Assembly (NCBI GenBank): GCA_033344795.1
Contig: JAWPMS010000001.1
Location: forward strand, 4,464,001 to 4,528,000
Direction: 5' to 3'
DNA from: SHLQ01 sp033344795
Lineage (GTDB): Bacteria; Actinomycetota; Acidimicrobiia; Acidimicrobiales; SHLQ01
DNA: 64,000 bases
Both the position numbers and the translations under genes were made by a program. Shown one piece after another: positions 39,986-48,786 of this stretch. Under the pieces are notes generated by a model. It searched no databases. It was not told where the DNA came from and saw only the letters and a list, made by a program, of their open reading frames with translations. The first letter of the stretch is position 1; every line of letters starts with the position of its first letter.

Positions 39986-42900
39986 CTACGTCGCACCGAT
40001 TTCAGCCAAACGGCAGAGAGCTGACGCCAGCCGGACTTGCTCCGGCGTCTTGCATCGCGGTGATAGCAGCATCGGCGAAGCAACGACGATCGCCAGGCCT
40101 TGCGCGCGGGACACGGCAACATTCAAGCGGTTGGTGCTGTAGAGAAACTCCATTCCGCGGGGAGCTGACGTCGAATCTGAGCTCGTCATCGAGTAGATCA
40201 CGATCGCTGCTTCTTGCCCTTGGAACATGTCGACCGTGCCGATCCTGGCGCGGTCGCCGAGCCGTCGCTTCAAGGCCGCGACCTGAGCGTTGAACGGTGC
40301 GACAACCATGATTTCCGCAGGCGAGATTGGCCGGACCGTACCCTGCTGGTCCGTCCACTCTTGGCCGATCAGCTCCCGGACCAACTCGTCAACACGGTCG
40401 ATCTCTTCGTCTGAGCGGGACTTGTTGCCCGTGTGTTCGACTTCTTCGAATCGGATGCCAACGCCCGCTGGTGAAAGCGCCTGCCTGTCGGTCGCCGGAA
40501 ACGACGCAAGTCGGCCTTCGTAGAACTGTTCGCTGATGAAGGACGTGACCGCAGAGTGCATCCGTCGGGTTTCCGGAAGAAACACCCCATGTCCGAGAGC
40601 GACGGTTGGTGAGTCTCCCAGCAGGTAGGCGAGTGCCGAGCGATCCGCGCCCTCTGGGTGTGTTGCGCGCGCCGGCTGATCGAGCTGCTGCGGATCTCCG
40701 ACCAGGATGAGGTTCGGGGCAGCTGAGGCGGCGGCGAGTGTGTTTGCGAGCGAGATCTGTCCTGCCTCATCCACAAGCAGGGTGTCGAATGCGGCCGATA
40801 CCTCCCGTCGAGCGAAGTAGAAGGCTGTTCCACCGACTACGTCGACTTCACCCGCTGCGAGCGCAGCATCCATCTGCGCGTTGCTTGCGAAGACAGTGAC
40901 ACCGGCGATGGCCGATTCTCGTTCCTTCTGGCGCCTTGCGAGACGAGCGCCAAGCCCTCGTTCCTGAGCTTGAGCCTGCACCGCCCTCATCAGGTTGTCG
41001 ACAACCGCATGGCTGTTGGCCATCAGGGCCACTCGTCGCCCTTGTGCGACCAGATCACAGACGATGCTCGCCGACGTGTAGGTCTTGCCGGCTCCAGGGG
41101 GCCCCTGAATGACCAGGTAGTCGCCATCAAGCTCCATTGCGCGGGCTCTGGCCTCAGACAGCGCGTCCGGATAGGACTGGATCGGGTCCTTGGGCGAGCG
41201 CAGCAGCAGCGACGCCACTGCGGGGTTATCCGAACTCAGATCTTCAAGTCCTCCGGACTTCGTCACCTCGCCGAGTTGCTTGAGCGCCAGTTTCTGAGCT
41301 CGAGCCGGGATGGTTGCGTCCTTCGGGACAATCGATGCCGGATGCGTGTGACTGTCGACGGACCTCTTCCCGACCGAGATCGAGACGATCCAATTCTCGA
41401 AGTCGACCTCTTCGACCGTGCCGGCCCGGCTTCCGTTCGCTGGGTTGATCACCTGGACACCGCGCTTCAGGCGTAGCTCCTGGGGAGGGACCTGATACCG
41501 AAAGACGACACTCTGTCGAATAGGGTCACCCATGCCGATGAACTTCATTCCGCCGATGGCGACTGAGTTGTCGATGAGCTCTTCGTCTGTCATCGACAGT
41601 CGATCAAAGTGCTCCCACCAGTCGACCCGTTCTTCGCGCGCATGCCATTGCAGCAACTGAGCGAGCGTCCAGATCGCGTTGTCACGAACGCTCCGGTCTA
41701 GAGGATCGGACGGCACCATCGCTTCGAGGTCGAGTCGCAGGAGATCAACTTCCTCTGCGGCATCCGCCGAGCTCGGGTCTGGGCTCGGATCTGGAGTGGG
41801 CGGCCGGTCGATCAAGCCCCACTTCGCTTCAGCTTCGAGACGTCGATCTTCGAGCCAGTCGAGAAGCTGGCGTGTCGAGACACAATCGTCGAAGTTGTAC
41901 TCGCCGATCTTGCAGAGGTGGTTCCGGTCACCCGAGACTAGCCACTTCTCATATTCGACTGCGCTCTCAACACCCGAACTCAGCTCGGTCTCCCGCCTAT
42001 CCCGATAGAACACCTCGAGTTTCTTGATCGAGTAGCTGTCGATGGATGCCTGTAGTGCCTGCCGTGTCACCTGATGTAGATCGATCAACGCGCCGCCACG
42101 GAGCAATCTGTCAAGATCTGCTTGTCGCGTCCCGTGGCGGGCGGCGAGCCGCTTGAGTGCCGTCGGTTCGTAGATGCCGAAGTGGTAGATGTGCATCTCG
42201 GGGTTGTTGGCAAGTGCATCCATGAAAAGATCCATCGTCCGTTCGAACGCTCCCCTCTCATCCGACGCTGCTTCTGCCCAAATCGGCGTGAATTGATCAT
42301 CACGGTCGGTTATTCCGAACAGGTACTCGAGCCCACCAGCTGTGAGGAACGGGTCGCTCTCGATATCGAAGAACAGGTCGTCAGCAGTCGGCGCCGGAAG
42401 CCTCCCAAAACCTGTCGGCGGTCCGTCAGCGTCAACTGGCTCGAGCAATCGCCACACATGCTGGCCCTTCTGCCGTTGTTCGAGCTGCAGCGCTGCCTGC
42501 TGTTGATACTTCGCAAACGAGTCGAGTCCGGCGTGCCCCTCTCGCTCAGTTGACTGAGCAAGTTCGGTGAGTGTGGTGACTCCGGCAGCTTCGAGTTTGG
42601 TTGCCTGCGAACGACCAACATCGGCGACGAGCGTCAGGTGATCGTCATCGAGGCGTTGGCTTCGGCAAACAGATGACCAGTCACAACGAGAACAGTGTTC
42701 AACCGGGTCAGGGTAGACGGCGAGGAGGTCCGGACCGACCGAAGCCTCGAAGTCCGCCTTTACTGACCGGTGATAGGGGGCGATCTGGACAAGAGCAAAG
42801 GACTCGACTCGGCCATCTCCGAGCACGAGGTGAACGTTCTCGGGCTGTTGCCCTTGGATCCGTTTGATGTGAGTCGAGTACTCGGCAAGCTGCACCAGCG

Positions 42901-43336
42901 CTGTCGCTTTTGCAACGTTGCTTAGCTTCGTGTCGTACACCTCGTAACCGTAGGCACCGAGCGCTGTCTGGAATTCATCCCGACGGATGAGAAAGTCAGC
43001 CTTGCCGCCCCAGTTCTTGTCTTGAAAGACTGCTTGGTAGATGACCTGAACACCGGACCGCATCGCCACTTCGGTTTCAGCTACCTGCGCCGCCAAGTCG
43101 GCCGACTCATCAATCGCCAGGACCTGTATTCCGTCTGCTCGGAGCTGGGTGAGGCACCGCTGCTCATGGAGGAGACCGTGAGTGCGGACCAGGTCGGCGG
43201 CCGCGTCGTTTGCAAAGCGTGGTCGCTGCCGGTCGCCGGTCGCTGCTGCATGGTTGAGCCCTGTCAGATGCCGACATTCGAGGTGGTTGACGAGATCCGT
43301 TGGGCTGAAGACGAGGTTCTGGTTGCGTTCCATCAT
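39986..43336 (-). CDS. TM0106-type RecB nuclease/RNase H/SF1 helicase
   Basis: 1116 residues. Residues about 1-240 form a RecB-like PD-(D/E)xK nuclease: GGKADFLIRR, YEVYDTKLS (Asp/Lys of the motif) and a C-terminal Cys cluster (CSRCDWSSVC) typical of Fe-S nucleases. Residues about 300-500 have an exonuclease-like RNase H fold (LFFDIESDP, HFGIYEPTAL, YNFDDCVSTRQLL with catalytic acids). The rest is an SF1 helicase: Walker A GPPGAGKT, Walker B LLVDEAGQ, VGDPQQL, and TVDMFQGQEAAIV and NVAVSRAQ near the end. The combination matches the TM0106 family (nuclease plus Dna2/Upf1-like helicase), often in defence islands or DNA repair. It is followed at 3 bases' distance by a partner gene. Confidence 0.93.
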   Translation of the reverse strand: MMERNQNLVFSPTDLVNHLECRHLTGLNHAAATGDRQRPRFANDAAADLVRTHGLLHEQRCLTQLRADGIQVLAIDESADLAAQVAETEVAMRSGVQVIYQAVFQDKNWGGKADFLIRRDEFQTALGAYGYEVYDTKLSNVAKATALVQLAEYSTHIKRIQGQQPENVHLVLGDGRVESFALVQIAPYHRSVKADFEASVGPDLLAVYPDPVEHCSRCDWSSVCRSQRLDDDHLTLVADVGRSQATKLEAAGVTTLTELAQSTEREGHAGLDSFAKYQQQAALQLEQRQKGQHVWRLLEPVDADGPPTGFGRLPAPTADDLFFDIESDPFLTAGGLEYLFGITDRDDQFTPIWAEAASDERGAFERTMDLFMDALANNPEMHIYHFGIYEPTALKRLAARHGTRQADLDRLLRGGALIDLHQVTRQALQASIDSYSIKKLEVFYRDRRETELSSGVESAVEYEKWLVSGDRNHLCKIGEYNFDDCVSTRQLLDWLEDRRLEAEAKWGLIDRPPTPDPSPDPSSADAAEEVDLLRLDLEAMVPSDPLDRSVRDNAIWTLAQLLQWHAREERVDWWEHFDRLSMTDEELIDNSVAIGGMKFIGMGDPIRQSVVFRYQVPPQELRLKRGVQVINPANGSRAGTVEEVDFENWIVSISVGKRSVDSHTHPASIVPKDATIPARAQKLALKQLGEVTKSGGLEDLSSDNPAVASLLLRSPKDPIQSYPDALSEARARAMELDGDYLVIQGPPGAGKTYTSASIVCDLVAQGRRVALMANSHAVVDNLMRAVQAQAQERGLGARLARRQKERESAIAGVTVFASNAQMDAALAAGEVDVVGGTAFYFARREVSAAFDTLLVDEAGQISLANTLAAASAAPNLILVGDPQQLDQPARATHPEGADRSALAYLLGDSPTVALGHGVFLPETRRMHSAVTSFISEQFYEGRLASFPATDRQALSPAGVGIRFEEVEHTGNKSRSDEEIDRVDELVRELIGQEWTDQQGTVRPISPAEIMVVAPFNAQVAALKRRLGDRARIGTVDMFQGQEAAIVIYSMTSSDSTSAPRGMEFLYSTNRLNVAVSRAQGLAIVVASPMLLSPRCKTPEQVRLASALCRLAEIGAT

Positions 43337-43338
43337 CG

Positions 43339-44592
43339 CTACTCACCACCCCGCATCGCTCGTGAGGCGCGATCAAGTGCGGATTCCACTTCTCGGCGGA
43401 GGGTTGCGACATGTTCGGCCGCGGTGTCAATAGCGTTCCGGGCCTGCGTGTGGGACCGTTTGATCGTGCGTTCGGCTTCGAGTGCTCGCACTGCGTCGTC
43501 GATCGCTACACAAACCTGCTCGGCGTCGATCTCCGTCTGCTGCGGAGCGGTACAGTCTCGCTGCGCCACCCACCGAGCCCACATGTACGCGACCCGAAGC
43601 GCAGCGTCGTCCTCACAGTCTTTGTCGAGAACTGCGATGGCCTTGTTGCCAAAGGTATGGAATGGGACTGAAGTCGGCGCCAGGTCCTGACCTCGGAAGA
43701 CAGCAATCGCCGCAGAGGCGTCGCGATTGTCGAGCGCCTGATCGAGTTCGTCAAGAATGTTGCGGAGCCCGAGCTTGCGGGCCTTCGCCTCAAGGACGAA
43801 GCGGACGGTCGAACCGCCCACATCGGCTGGGTTGAGGGTGATGACTTCATCGCCCTTCTTGGAGCCAGCGCTGCCGACATCGGTGCCCGTCTGTTCTGGC
43901 AGATCGCCATGTGGCGCTGCGAGTGTGAGCAGTACTTCGTGAATTGTGTCTTCGAAGGCCACACCCTTTGCCGGACTCAGCTCGATGACTTCAGCAACTG
44001 CCTCCTTGACTGAGACCGACTCAGCGATCCGGTTGATCTCTTCGCGCATCGAACGAAGTTCGCCGGCGAGTCGCTTCTCCAGTCCCTGCCCGAGAGCCCG
44101 CAACGGGCTTCCGTCAGAATCGAGAGACACCAACGCTCGCAGGCGTTCCATCTGGTCTCGACCCATCCGATCGAGGTGGGGTGAGATCTGTGAGGCGATG
44201 CTTCGCGCCGAGTCGGGGTCGGTTGCGATCTCGAGGAGCTGTACCAGTTCTCGCTTCTGGGCGTCGAGGGCCTGTGTCATCGAGCCGTTCTCTGGGTCGA
44301 GAAGGCTCATGGCGGCACTATTGATCTCGGCGACCGCTGCGTCGACGTTGGCGCGGAATGTGGTGGTCATGGAGTCGAAGGACGCGGTAACCGTCGTCTC
44401 ATCGATCCCTGCTTGTGCAGCGCGGATGGCACGAGCTCCGAGCGCAAGGCACTCGACCACAGCATCAGCTGGATCGGTTGCGTTCTGAACGTGAGCGACG
44501 ACGTCTCGGTCAACGACTACGAGTTCGGAGATTCTGAGTACGTCGTCGTTGCACGTGACCAGCGACTTCGGGAACTTCAGAGGTTCTGCCAT
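43339..44592 (-). CDS. Coiled-coil protein with possible PD-(D/E)xK nuclease
   Basis: About 417 residues from the ATG at 44592, with AAAGGAGG upstream. The N-terminal 190 residues are mostly helical. The C-terminal half contains FEDTIHEVLL, GDEVITLNPADVGGSTVRFVLEAKARKL (a GD...EAK arrangement like the PD-(D/E)xK core) and a helical tail with more coiled coil. It ends 2 bases before the helicase-nuclease gene, so the two form an operon and probably a complex. It resembles DUF2130/RmuC-like proteins in layout only. The nuclease assignment is inference. Confidence 0.7.
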   Translation of the reverse strand: MAEPLKFPKSLVTCNDDVLRISELVVVDRDVVAHVQNATDPADAVVECLALGARAIRAAQAGIDETTVTASFDSMTTTFRANVDAAVAEINSAAMSLLDPENGSMTQALDAQKRELVQLLEIATDPDSARSIASQISPHLDRMGRDQMERLRALVSLDSDGSPLRALGQGLEKRLAGELRSMREEINRIAESVSVKEAVAEVIELSPAKGVAFEDTIHEVLLTLAAPHGDLPEQTGTDVGSAGSKKGDEVITLNPADVGGSTVRFVLEAKARKLGLRNILDELDQALDNRDASAAIAVFRGQDLAPTSVPFHTFGNKAIAVLDKDCEDDAALRVAYMWARWVAQRDCTAPQQTEIDAEQVCVAIDDAVRALEAERTIKRSHTQARNAIDTAAEHVATLRREVESALDRASRAMRGGE

Positions 44593-44721
44593 GACACCTC
44601 CTTTCGGGTTCTTGGTGAGCAGGTGACCAAGAACGGTTACGCAACGAAGTGTCAGAGGATTCTTGTTTTCTCTCACCGCGGACGCGGCCGATTGCTGTTT
44701 CGCTATGAGATAGTGGGGCCA
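44593..44721. promoter_or_regulatory. Divergent promoter region of the defence island
   Basis: About 129 bases between the divergent nuclease-partner and plus-strand defence operon genes. It must hold promoters for both. No clear consensus pair or operator is visible. Confidence 0.45.
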
Positions 44722-45114
44722 ATGACTCCGAACAACCTTGGCGTGCTGCTCTCAAATATGAGCACGAACGGAGGTTCGTTCTACCGACTTCGGGAAGCCG
44801 ACACCTGTTGGTCAGTCAAAGAAGACCGCCCTTGGGTCTTTCCCAACGGCTACGACCCTGGGCGCAGCATCAACTACGCCCTGCCCCGGTCGACTACCGA
44901 CCGCAGAACTGGCCCCAACTCATCACCGTCAATCCCTCACGCAAAGCACGAACACGACGATGAGGAGATGTGCGACATCAACTGCGATGGCTGGGTTGTG
45001 GGTGAACCGCACCCGGTGAAGCGGGAGTGGATTCAAAACGCTTCCTTCATTTGCGATGAGCCTGATTGGAGAGTGCTCACAGACATCAAGCTCCTCTTCA
45101 ACGAGTGCCTATGA
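44722..45114 (+). CDS. Hypothetical protein, first gene of a four-gene defence-like operon
   Basis: About 130 residues from the ATG at 44722 (GTGGGG upstream). No membrane segment. It contains several Trp and Cys (TCWSVKEDRPW, EEMCDINCDGW, ASFICDEPDW) and a His/Asp-rich stretch (HAKHEHDDEE). No family is recognised. Its stop overlaps the next gene's start (ATGA), so it belongs to the operon. An earlier start within the divergent gene region is possible but unlikely. Confidence 0.65.
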   Translation: MTPNNLGVLLSNMSTNGGSFYRLREADTCWSVKEDRPWVFPNGYDPGRSINYALPRSTTDRRTGPNSSPSIPHAKHEHDDEEMCDINCDGWVVGEPHPVKREWIQNASFICDEPDWRVLTDIKLLFNECL

Positions 45115-46034
45115 CGAGCCTCGTCGAACTTCGGGTTGAGTACGAGCGTGAGCACTTCGGTGCATTGCTGTACGACCTCTCCTCACGTGTCGTGACAAAC
45201 GGCCTACGAGGCAAGCCACCGTCGATCTATCAGCCGACAGGTCCGGAAGACGTTCTCCACGGTTTCATCGAAACCGTGCTCCTCGGCCAGAACCAGCTCG
45301 AGTACTTCTTCACCGTGGCGACGGACGTTCAACACTTCGAACGCTTGTGCTATCGACAGCTGAGGCGCTATCTCGCTTCAACCCGGGTGCAAACAGATGT
45401 GGACAGACTCATGAAGCGGTCAGTCAAGATTCTCAGGGACGATGATCGATTCGAATCGATCGATGGCCCCCCTGATCGTTTTTTCATGTCAAGCGGTTCT
45501 AGCTTGCCGTTCGCCCCCGGCCGCTGGCGCGCTGCCGCCACGCTGGCATTGAACGGTGTACCGCGGATCTTCTCCGAGCCCAAGCAAAGATCACCAAAGA
45601 TCTACACCGACGACAACCTTGGAATCCTCCTATCCATCGTGCTCCGAGAATTGGAGGGTTCAGTCTCGCGCTCCGACCTAGCGAAGCTTTTTGAAGAAAT
45701 TCTGACACCATGGCTTACAACGGTCCTTGAAGAGGATGAGGCAGCGCGTCTGCCTTCCCACAAACCGACCGGAGAAGAGGATGCGATCGTGAGCGAGGCG
45801 CTCGAGGCAATCTTGCCGCTCCTAGACGAGGAAGCTGCCTTCGTGTTCCGGCACTGGTACGCGAAGACAAAAGACGACTATGTCGCCGACCGTCTAGGCG
45901 TGAGTCGTACGACTGTCATCAATAGACGGAACGCAGTTGGTTCGGCGCTGCAACCGCACCTCGAGGGCTTGCCAGTTCACCTGCAGGAGGCGACCCTCCG
46001 ATCTCTCTTCTTGGCTACCGGAGGGTCACCATGA
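45111..46034 (+). CDS. Hypothetical protein with C-terminal sigma-like HTH
   Basis: About 307 residues from the ATG at 45111. The N-terminal 230 residues are helical with no known domain (DLSSRVVTNGLRGKPP, TGPEDVLHGFIETVLLGQNQLEYF). The C-terminal part LDEEAAFVFRHWYAKTKDDYVADRLGVSRTTVINRRNAVGSALQ is a sigma region 4-like helix-turn-helix. Start and stop both overlap neighbours (ATGA at each end). It may bind DNA as a regulator or as a component that recognises a nucleic acid. The first overlap shows translational coupling. Confidence 0.7.
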   Translation: MTSLVELRVEYEREHFGALLYDLSSRVVTNGLRGKPPSIYQPTGPEDVLHGFIETVLLGQNQLEYFFTVATDVQHFERLCYRQLRRYLASTRVQTDVDRLMKRSVKILRDDDRFESIDGPPDRFFMSSGSSLPFAPGRWRAAATLALNGVPRIFSEPKQRSPKIYTDDNLGILLSIVLRELEGSVSRSDLAKLFEEILTPWLTTVLEEDEAARLPSHKPTGEEDAIVSEALEAILPLLDEEAAFVFRHWYAKTKDDYVADRLGVSRTTVINRRNAVGSALQPHLEGLPVHLQEATLRSLFLATGGSP

Positions 46035-46963
46035 TCCCAGAACCGCTTCAGACCAAGATCGCATCTGCCAAAGCAAGGCGCGCGCCGTCAAACCGCCCTC
46101 TTCCAGCTTTCGAGACGGGCGAGCTAGCCGTCGCAAAGTCGCCTGACGGCGACGTGCGTCGGATCATCTTGATCACGAAGATCGAGAACGCCGGGGTATG
46201 CAGGGTGAGGCTGGCAACAAATGAGATCGAGATGGCGACAGATTTCGATTTAAGGGTCGAACCTGCTGACTCTGGCTTTCCAGCAAGACTTCTCGTGCAG
46301 CCTGAGCTCTTCGGGCCAGTCTTCAAGAGCCAGCTAGTCGAACTCGTCGGTTCCGTCGCCGACGAGCTAACCAATGCCGTTGCTGAAGCCCTTCGCACCG
46401 ACGCTGACTCGATACCCCAAGACAGAACCGGTTTGCCGCTCGGTGGATCAGTCGACCTTCGCCGCGACTTCAAGGAAGACGAAATCGATGACCTTGAAGC
46501 ACTCGTACGCGAGTGCCGAGCCTGGTTGATGGGGGCCCCATCCGATCGACGGATCCTCGACCCGAAGGCCTTCCTGCCGCCACCAGCCACGGCGTCACAA
46601 GATGAGATGTTCGACGCCTACCTCGACCTGCTCGACACACTCAAGAGTGTCGACTCGGGCGAAGTCGAGCTTCCTGATCTTGAGTCGCTGTTCGACACCG
46701 AGGCATTCACGCAGATCCGCCGATGGCAGGAGTTGTTCAACTTCAACTTCTGGGACTGGTGGTCGCTGCACTGCACACGCGCTGATATCGCGCGAGCCAG
46801 CAGCGCAGGCGAAGAAGTTCCTGTTGATGAATTGCGCCTCGCTGCGCTGGACAGAGGGAACCCCGAGCCATCAGTGACAGTCGACTTTGTGAGCCGTCGT
46901 TCGTTCGCCGGGGAGACCGTTACACACGAGTTCACCGCAATCCGAGTGCTGGAGGCAGCCTGA
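46031..46963 (+). CDS. Hypothetical protein, third gene of the operon
   Basis: 310 residues. The N-terminal 90 residues resemble a small beta-barrel (GELAVAKSPDGDVRRIILITKIENAGVCRVRLATNEIEMATDFDL). The middle is acidic and helical. The C-terminal part has RRWQELFNFNFWDWWSLH and a strand-rich end. No family is recognised. It overlaps both neighbours (ATGA upstream, TGATG downstream), which implies a fixed stoichiometry with the ATPase. Confidence 0.65.
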   Translation: MIPEPLQTKIASAKARRAPSNRPLPAFETGELAVAKSPDGDVRRIILITKIENAGVCRVRLATNEIEMATDFDLRVEPADSGFPARLLVQPELFGPVFKSQLVELVGSVADELTNAVAEALRTDADSIPQDRTGLPLGGSVDLRRDFKEDEIDDLEALVRECRAWLMGAPSDRRILDPKAFLPPPATASQDEMFDAYLDLLDTLKSVDSGEVELPDLESLFDTEAFTQIRRWQELFNFNFWDWWSLHCTRADIARASSAGEEVPVDELRLAALDRGNPEPSVTVDFVSRRSFAGETVTHEFTAIRVLEAA

Positions 46964-48723
46964 TGACGAAGACCACCCTGCTTATCGAGCGAGTCGAGAT
47001 CGAGGCCTTCAAATCGATCAGCAGTGCAGAGATCTCGTTGTCGCCGCTCACGGTCGTTACCGGTCAGAACTCCGCGGGTAAGAGTTCGCTGCTACAGGCG
47101 GTTCGGCTTTGTGCTCATCTTTCTTCACTTCGGGGAGGTGAGGGCGCGGTGCAGCTCAATGCGCCTGAGCTTCGACTTGGGGATTTTGGAGACATCCTGC
47201 ATAAGAGCGCTGGAAGAGAAGTTCGAATCAACCTGCAAATTTCAGGCGAACATCCCGCTACTCGGTGGGGCTATATTCTCGGCGCTCGCTCCAACCGCGT
47301 GGGAGCGCAGCTCGAGGGGATGGAGTTGTTTGGCCGCGAGGAGGGCCTGGTCCTCGCACGGAGGGCGGAAGACGACGACTCCTCCGACCTTTGGAAGTTG
47401 TCTGAACAAACTGAGACTTACGGAGGTGCGTCTGACACATTGCGACGACTTGGCTTTGCACGTGATCGCAACATGACCAGCGCGTCCGCCGGCTTCGAAG
47501 GATCAATCCGAACCATTCGCTCAATTAGGTCTGGTTCGCGCGAAAACAGGCCGGTGAGGCTTGCAGAGATTGCTGGCGCTCTGCCAGCGGAACTCCTCGA
47601 GGAACACTCTTACGCTCGCTCATTGGCTCGTAGTTACGTACAAGAGCTCCGTGAGGATGATTGGCTGTTCGCCGAGCAATCCTTCTTCCCTGGAGACTGG
47701 CAACTCGACTTTGAACATGATCTCCATCACTACCTTGCCGACCGCCTCGGCAGCAGCGTTGAACTGGACATAGAAGAGTCAGATGAGCGTCCCTCAGCAA
47801 GCGGCAATATCCCGGCAGGTGCGGAGCCCGAATGGTGGCGAGACCAAGAACGACTCGTCGAGCGCCACATCAAGCAGCTAATTGAGCTCAACAAGATTCC
47901 TCCAGGAACTGTCTTGGATGAGCTTGAGTCGGACGACCTTGATGATGCGAAGAATTTTGTCCGCTCTCTTCCTGAGCGAATTCACTACCTTGGTCCGCTC
48001 CGGTCCGAGCCTGCTGCGAGTCTGCCCGCTGGTCACTCGACCTCAGGCCTAGCGCTGCTGGGTACGCGAGGCGAGTCCGCTGTTCCATTTCTATTCGAGT
48101 ACCAGGACCTCGAAGTCTCCTGTCCCATGCCAGACGGGCGAGGGACGGAGGAGATGCCCCTGTTGCGAGCGGTAGGTGTTTGGCTGGAAGCACTTGGCAT
48201 CGCCGAACGGCACGAAATTCAGCCGGTGTCACAGTCACTGGAGTACAGGCTCATCGACCCTCAGACGAAGGAGAAGCGCGACCTGACGTCTGTCGGAGTG
48301 GGCGCCTCTCAGATTTTGCCGGTCCTTGTTCTATGCCTCGCCGCCAAACCCGGCGAACTCGTACTGCTCGAGCAACCTGAGCTCCACTTACACCCCAGGC
48401 CGCAGCAGATCTTGGGAGACTTCTTTCTGGGCATCGCCCGAACAGGTCGGCAGCTTCTCCTGGAGACGCACTCGGAATACTTGATCAATCGTCTTCGGCT
48501 CCGGCTCGCCGAGCAACCGGATGAGGTCTCGGCTCTAACGAGCATTCTCTATGCAGAGCGCACAGCCGGGGCAACAGACTTTCTCGAGTTGCGCCCAAAT
48601 GACTTTGGTGGATTCGAGGACTGGCCAAGCGGCTTCTTCGACCAGCTGCCAGCCGAGGCAGAGAAGATCGTGCGGGCGGCGGCTGAACGCCGACGTGAGC
48701 AAGCTCGCCTAGAAAGTTCCTGA
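46963..48723 (+). CDS. AAA ATPase with DUF3696 (OLD/SMC-like)
   Basis: 586 residues. The N-terminus reads IERVEIEAFKSISSAEISLSPLTVVTGQNSAGKSSLLQAV with Walker A GQNSAGKS. The signature/Walker B region is ELVLLEQPELHLHPRPQQILGDFFLGIARTGRQLLLETHSEYLINRLRLRLAE, typical of OLD-type and RecF-like ATPases. The last 60 residues (RPNDFGGFEDWPSGFFDQ) match the DUF3696 tail. Members are common in anti-phage gene clusters, where they pair with a nuclease or another effector. Here no obvious nuclease is in the operon, so the effector may be one of the three unknown proteins upstream. Confidence 0.9.
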   Translation: MTKTTLLIERVEIEAFKSISSAEISLSPLTVVTGQNSAGKSSLLQAVRLCAHLSSLRGGEGAVQLNAPELRLGDFGDILHKSAGREVRINLQISGEHPATRWGYILGARSNRVGAQLEGMELFGREEGLVLARRAEDDDSSDLWKLSEQTETYGGASDTLRRLGFARDRNMTSASAGFEGSIRTIRSIRSGSRENRPVRLAEIAGALPAELLEEHSYARSLARSYVQELREDDWLFAEQSFFPGDWQLDFEHDLHHYLADRLGSSVELDIEESDERPSASGNIPAGAEPEWWRDQERLVERHIKQLIELNKIPPGTVLDELESDDLDDAKNFVRSLPERIHYLGPLRSEPAASLPAGHSTSGLALLGTRGESAVPFLFEYQDLEVSCPMPDGRGTEEMPLLRAVGVWLEALGIAERHEIQPVSQSLEYRLIDPQTKEKRDLTSVGVGASQILPVLVLCLAAKPGELVLLEQPELHLHPRPQQILGDFFLGIARTGRQLLLETHSEYLINRLRLRLAEQPDEVSALTSILYAERTAGATDFLELRPNDFGGFEDWPSGFFDQLPAEAEKIVRAAAERRREQARLESS

Positions 48724-48786
48724 CACCTCAAGCCGCAAGCCTGCTTGATGATTGTGTAAGCGAAGCCGAACTACGGAAGCGAAACT

